Of a stretch of 9,763 nucleotides of DNA, positions 1 through 6,530 are shown piece by piece. The position numbers and the translations under genes are program-made. Numbering within the stretch: the first letter of the stretch is position 1; each line of letters begins with the position of its first letter. The notes below the pieces were generated by a model. The model saw nothing but the letters and a program-made list of their open reading frames with translations. It had not been told where the DNA came from and searched no databases. The stretch is from QHWK01 sp035315685 (lineage in GTDB: Bacteria > Acidobacteriota > Vicinamibacteria > Vicinamibacterales > CAVVIG01), in NCBI GenBank assembly GCA_035315685.1, contig DATFXR010000073.1:1-9763 (forward strand), in the 5' to 3' direction.

Positions 1-569
1 CTGCGCGTGAGCACCGCTGCATCACCGCCTTCGGCGAGAAACCATTTCGCCTGCGGCCGCATGCCGACTTCGCGAAAGAGCGTCGCGAGCGGGACGCCGG
101 TCCATTCGCTGTTGCTGGTGAGCCCGGCGATCTGCTGCGGCGTGAGATCCATCGCCGCGCCGCGGCCGCCGAAGTTGCCCGAGCACTCGAGGAAATGCAC
201 GCGGCTCACCGCGGGAAACCGTTTCAGGTCGGCGAGCGTGAACATCATCGGCCGCTCGACCATCCCGTGGATCAGCAGCGAATAGGCCTTCGGATCGATC
301 TCCGGCACGCCGCCGTGGTGCCGCTCGAAATGCAGATCGGACGGCGTGATCGTGCCGCAGAGATCCTGATGCGGCGTGCCAGAGGATGCCTGGCCGCGCG
401 GCTGCCGCAGCGGCTTCTCCGACGGCGCGCGCTGGCCGAGCGCGCGGCTCGGGCGGCCGCGGACCTTGGTCGGGTCGGCCGGAGCGTCCTGAGTCTGCGT
501 CGCGGCCGTTGCGCCGAGCGCGACAGCGCCCGCGGCGCCAGCGAGCAGATCGCGTCGCGACACCTTCAT
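1..569 (-). CDS. soxC: SoxC-type sulfite/sulfane dehydrogenase, molybdopterin subunit (5' part only, runs off the left edge)
   Basis: The first 189 residues are present. A Tat signal (SRRDLLAGA at residues 4-12, then an Ala/Gly-rich stretch) indicates periplasmic export. The segments QDLCGTITPSDLHFERHH (68-85) and LLIHGMVERP (98-107) closely match what I recall of SoxC. FLECSGN (126-132) places C129 as the expected molybdenum-cofactor ligand of the sulfite oxidase family, and KWFLAEGGDAA (175-185) is also SoxC-like. In that family the enzyme oxidises sulfite or sulfane sulfur, with electrons passing to a c-type cytochrome partner (SoxD), which would lie beyond the window. Family length is roughly 400-430 residues, so more than half is missing here by truncation. 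The ATG at 567-569 follows a GAGGTGG ribosome-binding site (573-579) and directly precedes the Tat signal, which fixes the start. The call within the sulfite oxidase family is firm. The choice of SoxC over a related sulfite dehydrogenase is likely but would need the C-terminus. Confidence 0.85.
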   Translation of the reverse strand, partial: MKVSRRDLLAGAAGAVALGATAATQTQDAPADPTKVRGRPSRALGQRAPSEKPLRQPRGQASSGTPHQDLCGTITPSDLHFERHHGGVPEIDPKAYSLLIHGMVERPMMFTLADLKRFPAVSRVHFLECSGNFGGRGAAMDLTPQQIAGLTSNSEWTGVPLATLFREVGMRPQAKWFLAEGGDAAVLTR

Positions 570-601
570 ATGCCACCTCGTCGATCGAACCGAGTCCATC
601 G

Positions 602-637
602 TGGCGTGATTCTACGCTGTAATCGCCGGCGATCCGG
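602..637 (-). promoter_or_regulatory. candidate promoter for soxC
   Basis: On the minus strand a TAGAAT hexamer (609-614, five of six matches to the sigma-70 -10 box) lies about 40 bases before the soxC start. The hexamer 17 bases upstream (CCGGAT) is a poor -35 box. A separate promoter makes sense because 175 bases and a strong palindrome lie between soxC and the next gene upstream. The assignment rests on one hexamer and is weak. Confidence 0.22.
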
Positions 638-638
638 A

Positions 639-728
639 TCCCACAGAGTGTGGGACCGATAGGCCCATAGGGTGGGTGGGGAAGGACCGATCGGTCCCAC
701 CCTACCAAGCCCATGGGCCCATCGGTCC
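639..728. repeat. nested palindromic element (REP-like or hairpin terminator)
   Basis: This intergenic stretch is almost entirely inverted repeats. A 7-bp hairpin TCCCACA/TGTGGGA with a 3-nt loop occupies 639-655. Outer arms GGACCGATAGGCCCAT (653-668) and ATGGGCCCATCGGTCC (713-728) pair at 15 of 16 positions. Inner arms AGGGTGGG (669-676) and CCCACCCT (696-703) pair perfectly. The centre holds a perfect 14-bp palindrome GGACCGATCGGTCC (684-697). The 8-mer GGACCGAT therefore occurs at 653 and 684 on the plus strand and, inverted, at 690-697 and 721-728. It begins 17 bases past the stop of the DUF4159 gene, so a transcript from that gene would fold into a large hairpin. There is no T-tract, so intrinsic termination is not assured. 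It could also be a copy of a dispersed REP-like family, which cannot be judged from one copy. Confidence 0.7.
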
Positions 729-744
729 TACACCCTCGCGCGGA

Positions 745-1557
745 TCAGTGCGTCAACCCGTAGATGACGTAGTTGACCCCGAGCTTGTAGGCCTCGTTCG
801 TATCGTCGATCGGCCGCAGCCCCGTACCGGACCACTCCCAGAACTGCGAGACGTCCGTGTTGTAGTTGACCATCATCTGCAGCCGCTTCTTCGGATCGTT
901 GTCCTCGAAGAGTCCGCGGAAGATCGGCCGGCCGGCAATGTAGGCCTGGGGAATGATGTCGAGCCGATCGACTTCGAAGAACGAATGAAAGATCGGATGG
1001 GTCGCGTCGAGATCGACGAAGTGGCCGTCAGGAAACACGCGGCGCATCGCCGCCTCGAAGACGTCCCAGCCGCTGCCGTAGCCGTATCCGCCGTCGCCGC
1101 CGAAACCGCCGCCGCGAAACCGTCGCGGCTTGAAGTCGTCGACGATGACGAAACCGCCCTTCTGCACATAGGCGCGCATCGCCTCTGCTTCGCGATCGGT
1201 CATCGCCCACCAGTCCACCTCGATGATGTATGCGACGGGGTAGTGGAACAGCTCGGGATCGTCGAGCGTCAGCGCGTTGATGTCGTCGATGTGCGGATTG
1301 AGGAAGCTCACCTCGTTCATGATCCGCATCAGGTTCTGCTCGGACAACGGATAGCCATGGCCCCACGCCGGCCAGCCGCCGTACCAATAGCCGCCCGGCG
1401 CAGTCGTGTATTTCAGCCTGACGAAGGTGAAACGGCCGTCATAGGGGATAGGGGGATATTCGCGAAAGGGGCCCCGCGCGAAGCCGAACTGGCCGAGCGC
1501 AACCGTAGCGCTCAGCAGCACGCCGCCGATGGCGCCGGCCAGCATCCGCCCACGCAT
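745..1557 (-). CDS. DUF4159 domain-containing secreted protein
   Basis: This 270-residue protein has an N-terminal signal peptide (about residues 1-22, hydrophobic core GAIGGVLLSATVALG), so it is probably exported. The rest is a single DUF4159 domain. Recognisable family segments are FTFVRLKYT (43-51), LTLDDPELFHYPVAYI (96-111), KGGFVIVDDF (133-142), ATHPIF (185-190) and the C-terminal NEAYKLGVNYVIYGLTH (254-270). DUF4159 folds are thought to resemble class I glutamine amidotransferases, but no enzymatic role is established and I see no obvious catalytic Cys. A Gly-rich insertion (149-163) interrupts the domain. The gene starts 29 bases after the DUF4097 gene ends, consistent with one operon. 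No clear ribosome-binding site precedes the ATG at 1557. A second in-frame Met at residue 5 is a possible alternative start that would keep the signal peptide. Confidence 0.88.
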   Translation of the reverse strand: MRGRMLAGAIGGVLLSATVALGQFGFARGPFREYPPIPYDGRFTFVRLKYTTAPGGYWYGGWPAWGHGYPLSEQNLMRIMNEVSFLNPHIDDINALTLDDPELFHYPVAYIIEVDWWAMTDREAEAMRAYVQKGGFVIVDDFKPRRFRGGGFGGDGGYGYGSGWDVFEAAMRRVFPDGHFVDLDATHPIFHSFFEVDRLDIIPQAYIAGRPIFRGLFEDNDPKKRLQMMVNYNTDVSQFWEWSGTGLRPIDDTNEAYKLGVNYVIYGLTH

Positions 1558-1586
1558 GCGACGAGTATCGCACGCGCGCCGAGCCC

Positions 1587-2399
1587 TTATGACTTCCGCT
1601 GAATCCTGACGCCGCCGTTGGTCGTGACCGCCCGAATCCTTGCGCCGCCTGCTCCGAGCGTCGTCGTGAGCTCACGGTTGATGCGTCCGGTGACAGGGAT
1701 GGGAAAGTCGACGCTGATCCGCCCGTTGGTCGTCGCCGTTTCGAGCGCGGCGGAGTAGTTCTCCGGCACCGACATCCTGATGCCGCCGTTCTTGGTCTCG
1801 ACGTCGAGGCCCGCGCCGTCCCAGCGATCGCCGCTGAGGTTGAGGGTAAGTCCGCCGTTCGTCGTCTCGCCGCGGATGTCGCCGCCGACGTTCGAGAGCG
1901 TGATGCCGCCGTTCACGGCACGGAAGTTCGCGGTGCCGCGAAAATCGCCGATCGAAATTCCGCCGTTGTGGGTGTGAAGGGTAAGGATGGCCGTACGCGG
2001 CACGTCGAGCTCGAAGCTGACCGACCAACCGCCTTCGCCGCGCGACGACTGCGGCCCCTCGGCGTGAATCGTGCCGCCGCCAGTGACGATGCGCACCCCG
2101 GCCACGAGCTGGCGTGCCTCGGCCTCCGAGGCAGCCGATGCGTTGACGCGCGCTCGCATGTGGACGTCAGGACGATCCCATCCGCGCACCCGAATCCCGC
2201 CGTTCTGCCCGGCATCGACGTCGAGCGGGTTGACGGCGCCGGTCGCGATCGTCTCCTCGCGAATCTCGCAATACGACGGGCGGTCGGAGTTCCATTGATC
2301 GCCGCAGCCCATCGATCGGTCGGTGGACCGGCTCTGGCCCGAGACGGCGACCGTGCAGGCCGTGGCGGCGAGGACGATGACAAACGCGGCGCGGTTCAT
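1587..2399 (-). CDS. DUF4097 family secreted beta-solenoid protein with NGG repeats
   Basis: The 270-residue protein begins with a signal sequence (residues 1-21). Cleavage near VSG-Q is plausible. An ATAC segment at 12-15 is only a weak lipobox, so a lipoprotein is possible but less likely. The body carries a repeated turn: NGG or NGR at 66, 145, 163, 181, 204, 225 and 261, each followed by a short beta-strand pattern such as ISIGD, ITLSN, LTLNL, IRMSV and VRIQR. Three consecutive turns are exactly 18 residues apart and 225 to 261 is 36. This is the pattern of DUF4097 (putative adhesin-like beta-strand repeat) proteins, which probably form a right-handed beta solenoid. Two Cys residues, C32 and C44, precede the repeats and could form a disulfide in the periplasm. 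A strong ribosome-binding site (GGAGGA, 2405-2410) six bases before the ATG supports the start. The gene sits 51 bases downstream of the VOC gene. Its biochemical function is unknown. Confidence 0.85.
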   Translation of the reverse strand: MNRAAFVIVLAATACTVAVSGQSRSTDRSMGCGDQWNSDRPSYCEIREETIATGAVNPLDVDAGQNGGIRVRGWDRPDVHMRARVNASAASEAEARQLVAGVRIVTGGGTIHAEGPQSSRGEGGWSVSFELDVPRTAILTLHTHNGGISIGDFRGTANFRAVNGGITLSNVGGDIRGETTNGGLTLNLSGDRWDGAGLDVETKNGGIRMSVPENYSAALETATTNGRISVDFPIPVTGRINRELTTTLGAGGARIRAVTTNGGVRIQRKS

Positions 2400-2404
2400 A
2401 CGTT

Positions 2405-2410
2405 TCCTCC
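2405..2410 (-). promoter_or_regulatory. ribosome-binding site of the DUF4097 gene
   Basis: GGAGGAAACGT precedes the ATG at 2399. It is one of the best Shine-Dalgarno matches in the window and supports independent, efficient translation of this gene within the minus-strand operon. Confidence 0.7.
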
Positions 2411-2450
2411 GGCCGCTTAGACGGACGGATGTCGCGCCGCGTTTACTGGC

Positions 2451-3803
2451 TCAGCCGCGGCCGCCGATCGGCGCGGCGATGTACCACTGATTCCCGAAGA
2501 CGTCCTTCACGCTCCCGACGCGCTCGCCGTATGGCTGATCCGTCGGCGGCGCGATCGATGTGGCGCCCGCGTCGATCGCGCGCTGGTAGGCCGCATCCAC
2601 GTTCGGCAGGTAGAGATAGAACCGGGTCGACATCGGCTGATCGGTGCCTTGCGCTTCGCCCATTTCGATGACCGCGTCGCCGATTCGTACTTTTGCGTTG
2701 TAGACGACTCCGACCGACGACGCGTGATACTCCAACTCCTCGGCGCCGAATGCGCGCTTCAGGAACGCAATCACCGGGTTCGCGCGCGGCGGGTGAAGAT
2801 GCACGGTGACCGTGTGCATGCCCTCGGGAACGTGCCGTGCACCGTGTGCCGTGGCGATGTACCAGGTATTGCCGAACGGATCCGCAACGCCGCCGAGGCG
2901 CTCGCCGTAGGGCCGGTCGGCGGGCTGTCCGATCGCTGTGCCGCCAGCCTCGACCGCGCGCTCGAATGCCGCGTCGACGTCGGGAACGTAGACGTGGAGC
3001 GCCGCGGTGAGCGGATTGCCGCGCCACGAGTGCTGCGGTGACCCGCCGCCGATCATCAGCATCGAGTCGCCAATCTGCACCTCGGCGTGCAGCCCGGCGC
3101 CGGCGCCGGTCGTCCGTCTCAGTTCCTTTGCGCCGAAGGCGCGCTCGGCAAAGTCGATCAGACCCGGCACGTCATTGACCACGATGTAGGGCGTAACCGT
3201 CCGGAAGCCCTCACGCCTGGACACGGCCGGAGACGGTTCAGCCGGTTCGAATGCGGCCATCCGGCGGTGCATTTCCTCGACGCTCAGTTCTTCCTTGCGC
3301 GTCGCAAGTGTCCACGTATAACCGAACGGATCGGCGACGCGTCCCGATCTCTCGCCGTAGAACTGGTCCTCTACCGGCCTCAGCAGCCGCGCGCCGGAGC
3401 CGACCGCCGTCACGACAGCGGCATCCGGATCGTCGACCATGATCTGCATTGCGACCGGCGATCCGCCGAGGCGCGCCGCGCTCGGGAGACCCCAGTCCGG
3501 CGCTTCGTCTGCGACGACGAAGACCGACGATCCGATCAGCAGCTCGGCGTGCGCGACGTGCCCGCCGTGCTCGAACCGCATCAGCTCGCGCGCGCCGAAC
3601 GCGCGCGTGTAGAAATCGATGGCAGCGTGCGCATCGGCCACCCGCAGCTGCGGCGTCACCGACTGTTTCACGCGCGTGGTCTCCATGGTCATCGTCATTG
3701 CCGCGCTCCTTTCGAGATCTGCCTTCAGGCGTGCCTTGAACGCTGCGCGCGGGAGGTCGGCGAGCGCGCGTTCGAGCCGGTCCATTCCTGTGTATTCAGG
3801 CAT
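2451..3803 (-). CDS. triple-domain VOC (glyoxalase/PhnB-like) protein
   Basis: I chose the 450-residue reading from the ATG at 3803. Three vicinal-oxygen-chelate modules follow an N-terminal helix, at about 48-168, 203-318 and 331-444. Each contains a DFYTRAFGA-like helix (63-71, 217-225 and 346-354) and ends in the PhnB-like signature YGERxGxVxDxFGxxW (149-164, 299-314 and 425-440). Such domains bind or modify small molecules, sometimes with a metal; the substrate here cannot be told. The N-terminus (residues 8-33, ending FKARLKADLERSA) is a charged amphipathic helix outside the VOC fold. The ATG lies inside the sigma-factor gene, 6 bases after GGAGG, and the genes overlap by 8 nt (ATGCCTGA). 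This indicates translational coupling and argues against a start 13 codons further upstream, which would add an Arg-rich CxxC stretch read out of frame from sigma. Three VOC modules in one chain is longer than the usual one or two. Confidence 0.85.
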   Translation of the reverse strand: MPEYTGMDRLERALADLPRAAFKARLKADLERSAAMTMTMETTRVKQSVTPQLRVADAHAAIDFYTRAFGARELMRFEHGGHVAHAELLIGSSVFVVADEAPDWGLPSAARLGGSPVAMQIMVDDPDAAVVTAVGSGARLLRPVEDQFYGERSGRVADPFGYTWTLATRKEELSVEEMHRRMAAFEPAEPSPAVSRREGFRTVTPYIVVNDVPGLIDFAERAFGAKELRRTTGAGAGLHAEVQIGDSMLMIGGGSPQHSWRGNPLTAALHVYVPDVDAAFERAVEAGGTAIGQPADRPYGERLGGVADPFGNTWYIATAHGARHVPEGMHTVTVHLHPPRANPVIAFLKRAFGAEELEYHASSVGVVYNAKVRIGDAVIEMGEAQGTDQPMSTRFYLYLPNVDAAYQRAIDAGATSIAPPTDQPYGERVGSVKDVFGNQWYIAAPIGGRG

Positions 3804-4329
3804 GGGCGGCCTCCATGCGCGATCGCAGCGTCTGCAGCGCACGCAGCTGCAGCTGCTTGACGGCGCCTTCGCTCTTGTTCAAGCGCGCCGCGACTTCGCG
3901 GATGCTGCGCTCCTCGACATAGCGCTCGATGATCACGGTGCGCTGGTCTGAGGGCAGCTCGTCGACGGCTCGGAAGATTGCCGCCACACGATCGACCTCG
4001 TCGAGATCGCGATCGATTGTCGGTTCGGCGATCGCGGCGTCATCGGCGATCGGCTCGTGACTCGCGCGCTTTGCGCGGTCGTGCAGGGCGTTGGCCGCAA
4101 TCCGGATCAGCCACGCGCCGAACGGCGCGCCGCGCCACTCGTAGCGTGGCAGCTGCGCGAGCGCCTTGTGAAACACCTCCGACGTGACGTCTTCCGCGGT
4201 GTCGCGGTTGCGCACCCGGCGGACCACGAATGCGTACACACGGTGGAAATGGCGCTCGTAGAGGTCGCCGAACTTCGACGGGTCGCGTTGCGCCGCTTCG
4301 ACCAGGAGGCGCTCATCCGCGTCGGTCAT
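3796..4329 (-). CDS. ECF-type RNA polymerase sigma factor (sigma-70 family)
   Basis: This 177-residue protein has only the two ECF core regions. Sigma region 2 spans about 20-89, with the core-binding helix around DTAEDVTSEVFHKAL (43-57) and the -10-recognition part around FGAWLIRIAANALHDRAKR (70-88). Sigma region 4 spans about 117-171, with the helix-turn-helix around RSIREVAARLNKSEGAVKQL (141-160). Length and layout are normal for ECF factors, which direct polymerase to GGAAC/CGTC-like promoters in response to a signal. It is the first gene of the minus-strand set, overlapping the VOC gene. No anti-sigma factor with a zinc-finger or membrane segment is encoded next to it, unlike many ECF loci. 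There is no C-terminal extension such as those of ECF41-type factors. The ATG at 4329 has little Shine-Dalgarno complementarity, so translation may start on a very short leader. Confidence 0.93.
   Translation of the reverse strand: MTDADERLLVEAAQRDPSKFGDLYERHFHRVYAFVVRRVRNRDTAEDVTSEVFHKALAQLPRYEWRGAPFGAWLIRIAANALHDRAKRASHEPIADDAAIAEPTIDRDLDEVDRVAAIFRAVDELPSDQRTVIIERYVEERSIREVAARLNKSEGAVKQLQLRALQTLRSRMEAAHA
3810..3814 (-). promoter_or_regulatory. ribosome-binding site that sets the VOC gene start
   Basis: GGAGG lies within the last codons of the sigma gene, six bases before the ATG at 3803. It decides the start of the VOC protein over the longer in-frame reading and implies coupled translation of the sigma factor and the VOC protein. 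Confidence 0.7.
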
Positions 4330-4385
4330 CGGTCGCAGTATATAAACGACCCGTGCCGCGAAAAGTTACGGTACGATTGCCTGTC
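4330..4385. promoter_or_regulatory. divergent promoter region between the sigma factor and the transporter
   Basis: Only 56 bases separate the two divergent start codons, so both promoters must overlap here or within the genes. On the minus strand GTAAC (4365-4369) and CGTT (4345-4348) are 16 bases apart, which resembles an ECF-type promoter (GGAAC-N16-CGTC/CGTT) and would allow sigma autoregulation. A sigma-70-like TATACT (4337-4342) is also present but would leave almost no leader. On the plus strand TACGAT (4372-4377) is a possible -10 box without a convincing -35. That the region is regulatory follows from geometry. The individual boxes are tentative. Confidence 0.4.
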
Positions 4386-5588
4386 ATGGCCGTCACGACT
4401 ACTCTTGACCGGCCGTTCACGCTCGAGCGGCCGTCGTTCAATCCGGCGCCGGCAACACTCGCGGTTGCCGGGCTGGCTGCCGGCGCCTTGTATCTGAACG
4501 CGACGGCCAACACGCGGCAGTCGCTCCTCTTTCTCGTCGGCGGCGGTGCCGGCGTCGCGTTGTATCACGCGGCATTCGGATTCACCGCCTCCTGGCGCAC
4601 CTTCATCACCGATCGCCGCGGCGCCGGCATTCGCGCCCAGATGCTGATGCTCGCACTCACCTGCGCGGTCTTCTTCCCGCTGCTCGCGAACGGGCAGGCG
4701 TTCGGGCAGTCGCTGCGCGGCTCGGTCTCGCCAGTCAGCATCTCGGTGATCGCCGGCGCGTTCCTCTTCGGTATCGGCATGCAACTCGGCGGCGGCTGCG
4801 CTTCCGGAACGCTCTACTCAGCCGGCGGCGGAAACACACGCATGCTCGCGACGCTGGCGGCATTCATAGCGGGTTCGGTGATCGCCACGGCGCACATGCC
4901 GTGGTGGACGTCGCTGCCGGCGGCGAAGCCGTTGTCGCTGATCACGACATTTGGCGTGTCGGCCGCGCTCACGCTCAGTCTGGCCGCGTTCGCACTGCTG
5001 ACGATCATGACCGTCGTCATCGAGCGCGGCAGCCACGGACGACTGACCAGCGATCGGATGCCGCGGCGCGGCTGGCGCCGTGCGCTGCAGGGTCCGTGGT
5101 CGCTCGTCGCCGGCGGCGTCGCACTCGCGCTCGTCAACATCGCGACGCTGTCGATTTCCGGTCGGCCGTGGGGTGTGACCGGTGCATTTGCGCTGTGGGG
5201 TGCAAAGGGACTGATGGCGATTGGCGTCGACGTCGCCAGTTGGCCGTACTGGCTGGCGCCGCCGCAGGCGGCCTCGCTGAAGGCGAGCGTGCTGACCGAT
5301 GTGACATCGGTGATGGACGTCGGCATCATGCTCGGCGCGTTTGCCGCGGCGGCCGCGGCCGGGCGCTTCGCGCCGACATGGCGCGTGCCGATCCGCTCTC
5401 TGGCCGCGGCAGTCGTCGGCGGATTGTTGCTCGGCTACGGTGCGCGCATCGCCTACGGCTGCAACATCGGCGCGTACTTCAGCGGCATCGCCTCCGGCAG
5501 CGTGCACGGATGGGTATGGTTGCCGGCTGCGTTTCTGGGCAACGTCGCCGGCACCCGTCTGCGCCCGTCCTTCGGCTTGCGGCCTTAG
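4386..5588 (+). CDS. YeeE/YedE family membrane transporter (thiosulfate/sulfur-compound type)
   Basis: The 400-residue protein is strongly hydrophobic, with about nine or ten likely membrane segments. Two Cys-containing family motifs mark its two halves: FGIGMQLGGGCASGTLY (128-144, C138) and GARIAYGCNIGAYFSGIASG (352-371, C359). YeeE/TsuA proteins move thiosulfate across the inner membrane using conserved cysteines, and other relatives are assigned to sulfur-compound transport. A third motif cysteine, expected in a FCxTxxFR-like segment, is replaced here: FGFTASWR (64-71) has G65 at that position, so the substrate may differ. The ATG at 4386 is chosen because it leaves 56 bases to the divergent sigma gene and the N-terminus then leads directly into the first hydrophobic segment. 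A GTG at 4353 is an alternative. No good ribosome-binding site precedes either start. No cytoplasmic TusA-like or rhodanese partner is encoded nearby. Confidence 0.88.
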   Translation: MAVTTTLDRPFTLERPSFNPAPATLAVAGLAAGALYLNATANTRQSLLFLVGGGAGVALYHAAFGFTASWRTFITDRRGAGIRAQMLMLALTCAVFFPLLANGQAFGQSLRGSVSPVSISVIAGAFLFGIGMQLGGGCASGTLYSAGGGNTRMLATLAAFIAGSVIATAHMPWWTSLPAAKPLSLITTFGVSAALTLSLAAFALLTIMTVVIERGSHGRLTSDRMPRRGWRRALQGPWSLVAGGVALALVNIATLSISGRPWGVTGAFALWGAKGLMAIGVDVASWPYWLAPPQAASLKASVLTDVTSVMDVGIMLGAFAAAAAAGRFAPTWRVPIRSLAAAVVGGLLLGYGARIAYGCNIGAYFSGIASGSVHGWVWLPAAFLGNVAGTRLRPSFGLRP

Positions 5589-5861
5589 TCAGACAGACTG
5601 TCCGCACGGCCTTCAGTGCGCGCGACGTTGTTCAGTTCTGATCTCGAGTGTGTGTTTCGCTGATCAGAAACGGGACACGGCGAGCGCCCCACCGGGCTAC
5701 GGTCCTGCCACACCGCCGATTCCTCCGTGGCACTCTCCTCATCGCCCAACTGCCTGATCGCGATAGGTTTGTCCCGCCCTTCTTCGGGGAGATTCGTTCG
5801 TTGAATCTCACCAGCCAGCTCGTCGGTACAGCCGTTGCAGCCGGGCTTGATCGTGACTGTG
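5589..5861 (+). other. intergenic leader with two inverted repeats, no convincing gene
   Basis: This stretch between the transporter and the HD-GYP gene has visibly weaker G/C bias than its neighbours in every frame. Open frames on both strands here show mixed third positions and no recognisable protein. It holds TTCTGATC/GATCAGAA (5636-5643 with 5662-5669, 18-nt loop) and GAGATTC/GAATCTC (5789-5795 with 5803-5809, 7-nt loop). A small GACAG-A-CTGTC palindrome (5592-5602) follows the transporter stop. None is followed by a T-tract. The region presumably contains the end of the transporter transcript and the promoter of the c-di-GMP operon, but I cannot point to a good -35/-10 pair. I see no match to a c-di-GMP riboswitch. 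Confidence 0.5.
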
Positions 5862-6530
5862 GTGTCGTTTGTTGTCAGTCCAAGTCTCAGTAAGCCGTTT
5901 CTTTGTGCGCTGGCAAGAGCGATAGCTGCTCGTGACCTTACGACCTGGCAGCACGCGGATCGCGTGCGGCGGTACGCGACGGCGCTCGCCGCGCAGGCCG
6001 GCATCGACGACGAGTCGCTGGTGCTGGCGATCGATGCCGCAGCGCTCCTTCACGACGTCGGCAAGCTTGCGATTCCCGATGAACTCCTCGACAAGCCCGG
6101 GCCGCTGACGTCCGACGAGTACGACCGCGTCAAGCAACACGCGGCGATCGGTGCCGATCTGCTGGCCGAGGTGGCCTTCCCTGGACCGCTCGCGGCGCTC
6201 GTGCGCCATCACCATGAAAACTGGGACGGGTCCGGATACCCCGACCGCCAGGCGGGCGACGAGATACCGCTTGGCGCGCGCGTGCTCGCCATCGCCGACT
6301 GCTACGACGCGTTGACGTCGCACCGTCCGTATCGCCGCGCGCTCAATCGCGATTCCGCAATCGCCATGATCCGCGAGCGCCGTGGGTCGATGTTCGACCC
6401 CGGCCTCACCGACTCGTTCCTGCAGGTTGTCTGGCGCCTGCGCGCTGCGCCGCCGGTGGTCGATCGCCGCGCACGCATTCGACCGCCGGCCGGGCGGTCA
6501 CTCGTGCTCGTCGAGGCGGCCGCGCGATGA
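5862..6530 (+). CDS. stand-alone HD-GYP domain phosphodiesterase (cyclic-di-GMP hydrolase)
   Basis: About 222 residues, essentially one HD-GYP domain. The expected active-site positions are all present (numbering from the GTG at 5862): H31, the HD pair H64-D65 with K68 in LLHDVGK, H93 in VKQHAAIGA, H116-H118 and E119 leading into WDGSGYP (121-127), and D146 in IADCYDALTSHRPYR. HD-GYP enzymes hydrolyse c-di-GMP to pGpG or GMP in the cytoplasm. No signal peptide, membrane segment or receiver domain is attached, so regulation must come through partners. The start is unsettled. The frame is open from 5805 and has no ATG before the domain; candidates are TTG 5835 and 5847 and GTG 5853, 5859 and 5862, none with a clear ribosome-binding site. 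The first 30 or so codons have weaker G/C bias than the rest. The stop overlaps the next gene's ATG (ATGA). Confidence 0.88.
   Translation: MSFVVSPSLSKPFLCALARAIAARDLTTWQHADRVRRYATALAAQAGIDDESLVLAIDAAALLHDVGKLAIPDELLDKPGPLTSDEYDRVKQHAAIGADLLAEVAFPGPLAALVRHHHENWDGSGYPDRQAGDEIPLGARVLAIADCYDALTSHRPYRRALNRDSAIAMIRERRGSMFDPGLTDSFLQVVWRLRAAPPVVDRRARIRPPAGRSLVLVEAAAR

Noticed and set aside
3804..3842. A 13-residue N-terminal extension of the VOC protein with a CRRC sequence, suggestive of a zinc-binding start
   Set aside because: It lies entirely within the sigma gene read out of frame, and the GGAGG before ATG 3803 gives a better start.
5603..5620. CGCAC/GTGCG hairpin after the transporter as an intrinsic terminator
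   Set aside because: Only 5 bp, an 8-nt loop and no T-tract.
5585..6004. A 139-residue minus-strand frame with some protein-like polar sequence, and an 81-codon plus-strand frame at 5648-5893
   Set aside because: Neither shows the strong third-position G/C bias of the real genes, neither has a ribosome-binding site or known motif, and the first runs into the HD-GYP coding region.
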